The notes under the pieces: model-generated
The model's database searches: none
What the model was told of the DNA's origin: nothing
Seen by the model: the letters and a program-made list of their open reading frames with translations, nothing else
Source: Dehalococcoidia bacterium
GTDB lineage: Bacteria > Chloroflexota > Dehalococcoidia > SZUA-161
NCBI GenBank assembly: GCA_004376205.1
Contig: SOKG01000304.1
Span: 1-6,134, forward strand
Direction: 5' to 3'
Length of the DNA: 6,134 nt
Shown: positions 1 to 5,275 of the stretch, one piece after another
Numbering within the stretch: position 1 is the stretch's first letter
Layout: every line of letters starts with the position of its first letter
Program-made: the position numbers and the translations under genes

Positions 1-9
1 CGTCTATAC

Positions 10-53
10 CTTGTTATAATCCTGTTACGATTCTGTCACACCCTTGTAACAAT
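10..53. repeat. Four tandem 11-bp degenerate repeats in the amidohydrolase leader
   Basis: Four consecutive 11-base units start at 10, 21, 32 and 43: CTTGTTATAAT, CCTGTTACGAT, TCTGTCACACC and CTTGTAACAAT. Against the consensus CYTGTTACAAT they match 10, 10, 7 and 10 of 11 positions. T3, G4, T5 and A7 are the same in all four. A weaker fifth unit (6 of 11) would run over the start codon at 54-64. The 11-bp period is close to one DNA helical turn, so every unit presents the same face, as in arrays of protein-binding sites. Whether this is an operator, a promoter-region repeat or chance in AT-rich DNA cannot be decided here. The array could continue left of the window, although bases 1-9 do not fit the consensus. 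Confidence 0.5.
15..20 (+). promoter_or_regulatory. Candidate -10 box (TATAAT) for the amidohydrolase-thpR genes
   Basis: TATAAT at 15-20 is a perfect match to the sigma-70 -10 hexamer and lies 39 bases before the ATG at 60. Transcription would begin near base 27 and leave a leader of about 33 nt. The matching -35 element would fall left of the window and cannot be checked. The box is embedded in the first 11-bp repeat, so a protein bound to the repeats would affect this promoter. AT-rich leaders produce such hexamers by chance, hence the moderate confidence. Confidence 0.4.
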
Positions 54-59
54 TCTATA

Positions 60-902
60 ATGATTATAGATTTTCACACCCATGTATTTCCTCCAAAAAT
101 GATAGAAAATCGAGATTCTTATATAGGCCGAGATCCCTGCTTTGACGTCCTCTACGCCAACCCCAAGTCCAAACTTGCCACCGCCGATGATCTTATCGCT
201 AACATGGACCAGGAAGGCATAGATATCTCGGTAGTGCTCAACATCGGGTGGCGGAGCCACGAGCTTTGCCTCGAAACCAACGACTATATAATGGAAGCAA
301 TAGCACGATATCCCAACAGACTAGTGGGCTTCTGTGCAGTGCAACCGCTGGCCAGCGAGAAGGCATTGGTCGAGCTCGAGCGCTGCGTACGAGGCGGAGT
401 TAAGGGTATCGGAGAACTGAGATGTGACAGACAAGGATTCGACCTCGCCGACGAGGCCACCATGGGACCCATCGCTCGAGTAGCAATGGAGCATCATCTG
501 GTTCTCCTGACTCATTCCTCCGAACCGGTGGGGCACTCCTATCCAGGAAAAGGCGCCATAACTCCTGATATTCTATACCGCTTCATACAGAACTTCCCTG
601 ACTTGAGCGTCGTGTGCGCCCATTGGGGTGGTGGGTTACCCTTTTACGCCTTGATGCCAGAGGTCTCCGGGGCGTTATCCAACGTCTATTTCGATACGGC
701 CGCCTCACCTTTCCTTTACCAGGATGCCATCTTCGAACATGTAGTAGCAATCGTTGGAGCGGACAAGATCCTTTTTGGCAGCGACCACCCGCTCATCGGG
801 CAAGACAGGATTGTCAAGTCGATCCGCTCTCTCAAACTTCCCGAAGAGGCCCAAAGCTTGATCCTTGGAGGAAATGCCGAACGGATTCTGGCGCTGACCT
901 AA
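60..902 (+). CDS. Amidohydrolase family (Amidohydro_2-like) metal-dependent hydrolase
   Basis: This 280-residue protein is a cytoplasmic TIM-barrel metal hydrolase or decarboxylase of the Amidohydro_2 type; the substrate cannot be told from sequence. The metal-site residues appear in the expected order. H6 and H8 lie in DFHTH at the end of strand 1, H152 is in LLTHSS, H188 is in CAHWGGG, and D242 is in LFGSDHP. E119 in GIGELR sits where relatives carry a metal-bridging or catalytic residue. The C-terminus has the typical GNAERIL helix. No signal peptide is seen. The ATG at 60 is required because the next in-frame Met (residue 14) would lose the HxH motif. No Shine-Dalgarno is visible before it, and the leader is made of 11-bp repeats. 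thpR follows after 10 nt, suggesting co-transcription. A TatD-type DNase is a less likely alternative. Family confidence is high, substrate unknown. Confidence 0.88.
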   Translation: MIIDFHTHVFPPKMIENRDSYIGRDPCFDVLYANPKSKLATADDLIANMDQEGIDISVVLNIGWRSHELCLETNDYIMEAIARYPNRLVGFCAVQPLASEKALVELERCVRGGVKGIGELRCDRQGFDLADEATMGPIARVAMEHHLVLLTHSSEPVGHSYPGKGAITPDILYRFIQNFPDLSVVCAHWGGGLPFYALMPEVSGALSNVYFDTAASPFLYQDAIFEHVVAIVGADKILFGSDHPLIGQDRIVKSIRSLKLPEEAQSLILGGNAERILALT

Positions 903-912
903 CACTTTCACC

Positions 913-1497
913 ATGGAACCTGTACGTGCCTTTATCGCCATCGAATTGCCGAATTCAGTTAAGTCTACCCTTTCCCAATTACAGGACGACCTCAAGCAGA
1001 GCGACCACGCTCCTGTGAAATGGATTGACTCCGGCAGCATTCATCTCACTCTCAAGTTTCTGGGCAACATCGCCGTAGGAACGACAGCGGAGCTAACGAG
1101 GGCGATCTCCGAAGCTGCCAGAGGAATCGCCCCCTTCCGACTGGAACTCGGCGAGCTGGGTGTCTTCCCCAATCTCCGTGCTCCTCGGGTAGTTTGGATA
1201 GGGCTTGGTGGTGAAATAGGCACTCTATCTGTCATTCAAGAGAACATCGAGAGTGCTCTCATTCCCCTTGGCTTTTCTCCTGAAAGGCGAGCCTTCTCCC
1301 CCCACCTCACCCTGGGACGGGTTCGGGAGAGAGCCTCACCCGAAGAGCGGCGCCGTTTAGGAGAGGCTGTTTCCTCGCTAAAGATGGGTGCCAAGCTATC
1401 CTTCACGGTCGCCTCACTCAGCCTCATGAGAAGTAGACTAACCAGGGAGGGTGCAGTCTATAGTTGTCTCTCCTCGGTTGCGTTGCAGAGTGGCTGA
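913..1497 (+). CDS. thpR: RNA 2',3'-cyclic phosphodiesterase (2H superfamily, LigT/ThpR)
   Basis: This 194-residue protein is close to the usual length of the LigT/ThpR family. Known members hydrolyse 2',3'-cyclic phosphates on RNA ends to 2'-phosphates, and some join tRNA halves in vitro. The N-terminus (RAFIAIELP, residues 5-13) is the family's first strand. The two catalytic HxTx motifs are both present as HLTL, at residues 44-47 and 131-134, the second within SPHLTLGR. PRVVWIGL (91-98) is the conserved central strand. All four catalytic His/Thr positions are intact, so the enzyme should be active and cytoplasmic. The gene begins 10 nt after the amidohydrolase stop and has no evident Shine-Dalgarno, so translation may depend on the upstream gene. 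The ATG at 913 is the only start that keeps the first strand complete. The biological substrate is unknown. Confidence 0.92.
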   Translation: MEPVRAFIAIELPNSVKSTLSQLQDDLKQSDHAPVKWIDSGSIHLTLKFLGNIAVGTTAELTRAISEAARGIAPFRLELGELGVFPNLRAPRVVWIGLGGEIGTLSVIQENIESALIPLGFSPERRAFSPHLTLGRVRERASPEERRRLGEAVSSLKMGAKLSFTVASLSLMRSRLTREGAVYSCLSSVALQSG

Positions 1498-1507
1498 GCG
1501 CAATGAG

Positions 1508-1536
1508 TTGCCAAAAATCTACGGTTGTTATATACT
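1508..1536 (+). promoter_or_regulatory. Sigma-70 promoter for the zinc-ribbon gene (TTGCCA-N17-TATACT)
   Basis: TTGCCA at 1508-1513 matches the -35 consensus TTGACA at 5 of 6 positions. TATACT at 1531-1536 matches TATAAT at 5 of 6. The spacer is exactly 17 nt, the optimum. Transcription should begin around 1541-1543, leaving a leader of about 26 nt that contains the Shine-Dalgarno at 1556-1564. The promoter lies in the 71-nt gap after thpR, so the small gene can be expressed independently of the two upstream genes. Confidence 0.65.
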
Positions 1537-1555
1537 ATCAACGTGATTATATGAT

Positions 1556-1564
1556 GGGAGGTGG
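1556..1564 (+). promoter_or_regulatory. Strong Shine-Dalgarno that sets the GTG start of the zinc-ribbon gene
   Basis: GGGAGGTGG is nearly a full complement of the 16S rRNA tail. Its GGAGG core (1557-1561) lies 7 nt before GTG at 1569. This spacing favours GTG 1569 over the in-frame ATGs at 1551 and 1554, which lie before or on the site, and over the far upstream TTG at 1464 inside thpR. Confidence 0.7.
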
Positions 1565-1568
1565 CTCT

Positions 1569-1784
1569 GTGGAGAACTTCGTTTTCCCCAAATGCCAGAA
1601 GTGTAGTGCTGGTGACTTGGTGCCTCTGTCTGATTTCGGCAGCCAGGGCGCGCCTATTCACTATAAGGTCTGGGTTTGCACCAATCCCGAATGTGGCTTC
1701 AACATGAAAATCAGAAATGGCGACATTTATATGAATGAGCCAATACTAAGCGGGACAGCACATAGCTCCCGCTCCCGCTACTAG
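1569..1784 (+). CDS. Small zinc-ribbon protein of unknown function (71 aa)
   Basis: I do not recognise a named family. From the GTG start the product is 71 residues with four cysteines arranged as a zinc ribbon: C9-x2-C12 (KCQKC), a 24-residue linker containing HYKVWVC, then C37-x4-C42 in CTNPECGF. The CxNPxCG half resembles the zinc ribbons of topoisomerase C-termini and some transposase or phage regulator proteins, which bind nucleic acid, but here the ribbon is essentially the whole protein. The last 12 residues are polar and probably disordered. The start is chosen from the Shine-Dalgarno at 1556-1564 and the promoter at 1508-1536; starting at the ATGs at 1551 or 1554 would add 5 or 6 residues. 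It converges on rpoD across a 74-bp gap. It is probably cytoplasmic. Nucleic-acid or protein binding is inference only. Confidence 0.72.
   Translation: MENFVFPKCQKCSAGDLVPLSDFGSQGAPIHYKVWVCTNPECGFNMKIRNGDIYMNEPILSGTAHSSRSRY
1749..1773. repeat. Inverted repeat with 7-bp arms near the end of the zinc-ribbon gene, possible weak terminator
   Basis: AGCGGGA (1749-1755) and TCCCGCT (1767-1773) form a perfect 7-bp GC-rich stem with an 11-nt loop. The right arm occurs again at 1773-1779, so two alternative pairings exist. A stem of AGCGGG/CCCGCT plus AGC/GCT with a 2-nt bulge is also possible. It overlaps the last codons of the small gene and lies about 90-110 bp beyond the rpoD stop. Neither strand shows a proper T-run after it; on the minus strand the flank is TAGTATTGG. 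It is the only hairpin candidate between the converging genes, so a role in ending one or both transcripts is possible but weakly supported. Confidence 0.3.
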
Positions 1785-1858
1785 ACGAATATACAGAACA
1801 TATACTTGTCTTTGCTGTTATATCTTGGGTGACGGGTGATAAAGAGAGGCAGCTTCGC

Positions 1859-3451
1859 TTACTCGAGGTAGTCCTTTAGCTTCTTTGACCTGCTAGGGTG
1901 ACGCAGCTTACGAAGCGCTTTAGCTTCAATTTGTCGGATGCGTTCCCTGGTAACGCCAAATTCCCTGCCAACCTCTTCCAGGGTGCGGCTGCGCCCGTCT
2001 TCGAGACCGAATCTTAGTTGGAGAACGCGACGTTCCCTGGGGGTGAGAGTGGAGAGCACTTCCTCAACCTGATCCTTGAGCAGGTTCAGTGAAGCAGCCT
2101 CCACAGGAGGCATGGTGGAGCGGTCTTCAATAAAGTCACCAAGGTGACTATCCTCCTCTTCTCCAATTGGCATCTCCAAAGACACCGGCTCTTGGGATAT
2201 CTTGATAATCTCCCTTACCTTTTCAGGGGAAATACCCATACCCCTGGCTATTTCCTCGGAGGTCGGTTCGCGCCCATACTCCTGGGACAAGCGTCTACTT
2301 GTTCGAATAAGCTTGTTTATAGTCTCCACCATATGAACGGGGATGCGAATGGTACGTGCTTTGTCTGCTATATCCCTGGTGATCGCCTGGCGTATCCACC
2401 AAGTAGCATAAGTGCTGAACTTATACCCCTTGCGGTAGTCGAACTTCTCCACCGCCCGGATGAGTCCAATGTTACCCTCCTGGATAAGATCGAGGAGTGA
2501 CATGCCTCGCCCGATGTATTTCTTAGCGATGCTGACCACAAGGCGAAGGTTAGCTTCGATCAGGTGCCGCTGCGCCTTGGCACCTTCCCCCCTCAAATGC
2601 TCCCAGTGATCTCGCAGTTGAGGCTCCAATGGTTCGATATTATTTCGAAACTCGGGCTGTAAGGCTAAACTGATCAGGTCAGAGAATGAGCATCTCTCCC
2701 CAATGACAGGGAGCACATCCGGAGGAACAATGGCAATAAGGAGAGAAAGATTCTTGAGTGTCGCTTCCGCCTCGTGAGAACTTGTAGCAGTCCTGTCGAC
2801 CACACCATCTGACAAGCTCTGGGCGATCTCATTATCGATAGCGGTTCGCACCCTTGGGTCGAGAATTCGCTGGGACACACTAACCAGCCTCGGTAGATCA
2901 AGCTCCTCCTCCAACGCGATAACGAAAGGAGAAGCCTGACTCAGCATGGTCAGCACGGCAATTGCAGTATCGACAGGAGAAGGAAATTGCCCGTATCTAT
3001 TGAGCCATTCCTCTTCAATTCTCCTGAGGTACTTGCCTTCTTCCATCTTCCTCGCCAGCTGCTTCTCCTCTCTAGCGCTGAGCAAAGAAACACGCCCCAT
3101 CTCCCGAAGGTACATCCTTACTGGGTCGTCGATCATCTCCTCCAACTCCAACCCAGCCTCTTGCAGTTCTTCGGCCTCGGCTTCCGCCTCCCAAATCGCG
3201 GTGTCAGGGGGCTCCGCCACAGTCAAGACCCCTAGCCCGTCGCCCACTTTGGCCTTAGCCTCACCTAGTGAGACAAGGCTGTCCTCTTCGTGCACTGCCC
3301 CTTCCTCAAGTTTCGACCTAGAGGCAACGATATCCTCTTCCTGCTCCTCTTCCTCTTCCTCGTTCTTGGCCACGGATGCATAGAGGTCCTCTGGTAAGAG
3401 GTCACCCTCTTCATAGAGAAACTGTTCCAGTTCCTTCGGTTCCTCTCTCAT
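1859..3451 (-). CDS. rpoD: Primary RNA polymerase sigma factor RpoD (sigma-70/SigA)
   Basis: This 530-residue group 1 sigma factor directs RNA polymerase to housekeeping promoters. Region 1.2 is at residues 108-140 (DDPVRMYLREMG). Regions 2.1-2.4 span about 291-381, with NLRLVVSIAKKYIGRG, DLIQEGNIGL and the -10-recognition and melting stretch FSTYATWWIRQAI. Region 3 runs to about 455. Region 4 is at 460-530, including the -35-recognition helix-turn-helix in GVTRERIRQIEAKALRKLR. The N-terminal 107 residues are acidic (EEEEEEQEED at 31-40 and an E/A-rich stretch at 88-106) and lack a recognisable region 1.1. About 150 non-conserved residues separate regions 1.2 and 2.1. It is last in the operon: its ATG overlaps the dnaG stop as ATGA (3448-3451), and AGAGGA at 3455-3460 is the ribosome site, 3 nt from the ATG. 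This implies coupled translation with dnaG. Identity is certain. Confidence 0.98.
   Translation of the reverse strand: MREEPKELEQFLYEEGDLLPEDLYASVAKNEEEEEEQEEDIVASRSKLEEGAVHEEDSLVSLGEAKAKVGDGLGVLTVAEPPDTAIWEAEAEAEELQEAGLELEEMIDDPVRMYLREMGRVSLLSAREEKQLARKMEEGKYLRRIEEEWLNRYGQFPSPVDTAIAVLTMLSQASPFVIALEEELDLPRLVSVSQRILDPRVRTAIDNEIAQSLSDGVVDRTATSSHEAEATLKNLSLLIAIVPPDVLPVIGERCSFSDLISLALQPEFRNNIEPLEPQLRDHWEHLRGEGAKAQRHLIEANLRLVVSIAKKYIGRGMSLLDLIQEGNIGLIRAVEKFDYRKGYKFSTYATWWIRQAITRDIADKARTIRIPVHMVETINKLIRTSRRLSQEYGREPTSEEIARGMGISPEKVREIIKISQEPVSLEMPIGEEEDSHLGDFIEDRSTMPPVEAASLNLLKDQVEEVLSTLTPRERRVLQLRFGLEDGRSRTLEEVGREFGVTRERIRQIEAKALRKLRHPSRSKKLKDYLE
3333..3362. repeat. Low-complexity GAG/GAA tract encoding the acidic run of RpoD
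   Basis: The plus strand reads as repeated TCCTCT/TCTTCC units, nearly all pyrimidine across this stretch. Read on the minus strand it gives the poly-Glu segment at RpoD residues 31-40. Such purine tracts can vary in copy number between strains. The length shown keeps the rpoD frame open. Confidence 0.6.
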
Positions 3452-5274
3452 TGATCCTCTCTATAGGAAAAGCTTGTTTCAGCCCTTTCCTTCATCGTCT
3501 CGACCATCCGGGTATCGACTTCCACGATCCTCTGCTGGATAGCAGCTACACTTTCCGAGTCTAGATCTCCAGCACTCACCTTGGGCACATCTTCAGAGGT
3601 GATAAACTCCTCCTGCAGCCTTAACCTTCGCTCCTCAAGACGGCGTATGCAATCGGCAAGCGCTTTTTCCCGTTCCATCTCCCCGGCCGGGGGCAGAGCT
3701 CTCCCACATAGTGCTTCAAGATGTCCTTGGAGGTCGATAATGATCATCTGAGATAACTCATCAGCATTTGAAGCATCGCGCCAGGTGGTAAATACCTCTC
3801 TATTTTCACTACGCTCAAAATGCTCGGGCAGAAGCTTCTCAGCCTTTTCCCTCAGTTCCGGATGCTGCAGCATCAGAGCAAGGCAGTACTCCTCCAGTGG
3901 GTCTCTTGAAGAGGAAGCAGCGAGATGCCTAGACTCCACCTTGTCAACCTCCTCCCTCGGACTGCGATGCAGCCGAGCCGCCTTGTCCAACAGTACTTTG
4001 TCTCTGACTCCCAGCAAACCGGCTAGCTTCCCCAGATAGAACTCCCGCTGCGTCTCATCCCCCAGTTCAGCGATCAGGGGCAAGAGCTGCTCGCTTGCCA
4101 GCGACTTCCCCTCCGGCCTGGTAAGGTCCACCTTTGAAGCAACCACTGTAATAAGGTGATCCATTAAAGGTAAGGCCTCGTCAACCAACCGCTGCCATTC
4201 CTGAGGGTCTTCTCGAATTACCGCATCAGGATCTTTGCCCCGGGGCAGGGGCATTATCTTTATCTCGGCTCTGAGTTTTGACCTCGCCCCCAGCAAACCG
4301 GGAAGCTCCACGTTCTGTCGGTCTAGGCTGCGGCGAGCGACCTCGATGCCGCGCATAGTAGCGGCATCGCCAGCCACATCGGGATCGAGGGCGAAAGCCA
4401 AGCTCCGGGTCAATCCTCTGAGTATCTTTATTTGCTTCTCGGTAAGAGCAGTCCCCATCGAGGCCACCACGTTGGCCGCGCCATGCTGGTGAGCGGTGAT
4501 GACATCCGTGTAACCCTCGACGATAACCGCCAGCTTCCTCTCTCGAATTGCGCCCTTGGCACGATCGATGCCGTAGAGAACGCCGCTCTTGTCGAAAACC
4601 TCTGTTAGCGGCGAGTTGAGATACTTGGGTAGGGAATCGTCTAGAGCACGAGCGCCAAAGCCGACAACCTTACCTCTTATATCACGTATAGGGAACATCA
4701 GCCGGTGTCGAAAGTAGTCATATGTTCTGCCTTCCCTTTCTCCAAGCAGCCCCAGTGCCAGGAGTTCCTTCTCCGCATAGCCTAGCTTTGTGAGATGCTC
4801 TTTGAGCCCTTCCCCTGGGCTGAAACCGAGCTGGAAGTCAGCAACAGTCTTCTGGTCAAGACCACGCCCTTTGACATAATCTCGCGCTGGTTCAGCTATC
4901 GGCTCCTTCAAGAGCACATCATGGTAGTATTGCGCCGCCGCCTCGTTTATCTGATAGAGCCTGTCCGCTGCCTTGTCCTTAGCGGTCTCCTTCCTCCGAG
5001 CCAGGGAGACGCCTGCTCTCTCCGCCAGCATCTTCAGCGCCTCGCTGAAGTCCACCCCCTCCTTTTTCATCACGAAGGAGACCAGGTCTCCACCGGAGCC
5101 GCAGCCGAAGCACCTCCAGGATTGCCGCTCGGGGAAGACAAAGAAGGAAGGCGTCTTCTCTTGATGAAACGGGCAGAGCGCCTTGAAGTTACGCCCCGCT
5201 TTCTCCAGCCTGAGGTAACTGTCAACCACGTCCACCACATCCAGCCTTTGCTTTATCTCATCGATGGTGCTCAT
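3448..5274 (-). CDS. dnaG: DNA primase DnaG
   Basis: This 608-residue replicative primase makes RNA primers at the fork and works with DnaB helicase. The N-terminal zinc-binding domain has C34-x2-H37 (CPFHQEKTPSF) and C55-x2-C58 (CFGCGSGGD). The catalytic core begins near residue 110 and includes RLMFPIRD (191-198) and LPKYLNSP (215-222). The TOPRIM metal site is E253 in VEGYTDV, with D297 and D299 in LDPDVAGD. KDPD (347-350) closes the core. The C-terminal helical domain (about 458-608) is the usual helicase-binding part and begins with a DPLEEYCLALML helix. Residues about 320-338 are extra relative to enteric DnaG, between the DxDxAG helix and the strand leading to KDPD. The ATG at 5274 gives the canonical N-terminus; AGGA (5283-5286) lies 8 nt upstream. 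It starts 1 nt after the preceding gene's stop and overlaps rpoD by 4 nt. Confidence 0.98.
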   Translation of the reverse strand: MSTIDEIKQRLDVVDVVDSYLRLEKAGRNFKALCPFHQEKTPSFFVFPERQSWRCFGCGSGGDLVSFVMKKEGVDFSEALKMLAERAGVSLARRKETAKDKAADRLYQINEAAAQYYHDVLLKEPIAEPARDYVKGRGLDQKTVADFQLGFSPGEGLKEHLTKLGYAEKELLALGLLGEREGRTYDYFRHRLMFPIRDIRGKVVGFGARALDDSLPKYLNSPLTEVFDKSGVLYGIDRAKGAIRERKLAVIVEGYTDVITAHQHGAANVVASMGTALTEKQIKILRGLTRSLAFALDPDVAGDAATMRGIEVARRSLDRQNVELPGLLGARSKLRAEIKIMPLPRGKDPDAVIREDPQEWQRLVDEALPLMDHLITVVASKVDLTRPEGKSLASEQLLPLIAELGDETQREFYLGKLAGLLGVRDKVLLDKAARLHRSPREEVDKVESRHLAASSSRDPLEEYCLALMLQHPELREKAEKLLPEHFERSENREVFTTWRDASNADELSQMIIIDLQGHLEALCGRALPPAGEMEREKALADCIRRLEERRLRLQEEFITSEDVPKVSAGDLDSESVAAIQQRIVEVDTRMVETMKERAETSFSYREDQ

Positions 5275-5275
5275 A

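Noticed and set aside
24..50. GTTAC...GTAAC inverted repeat as a regulator palindrome
   Set aside because: The arms are only 5 bp and 17 nt apart, and both are better explained as parts of the 11-bp direct repeats.
33..61. A second promoter: TATAAT at 56-61 with CTGTCA at 33-38
   Set aside because: Its transcript would start inside the coding region (about base 68) and lose the HxH motif. The -35 match is only 4 of 6.
1464..1568. In-frame upstream TTG and ATG codons that would lengthen the zinc-ribbon protein to as much as 106 residues
   Set aside because: The upstream stretch overlaps the end of thpR and spans the predicted promoter. The strong Shine-Dalgarno is correctly spaced only for GTG 1569.
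2946..3383. Plus-strand open frame of 145 codons, Ser-rich, opposite rpoD
   Set aside because: Its Ser/Ala runs are the complement of the GAG/GAA/GCN codons of the RpoD acidic region. It has no independent start signal or recognisable domain.
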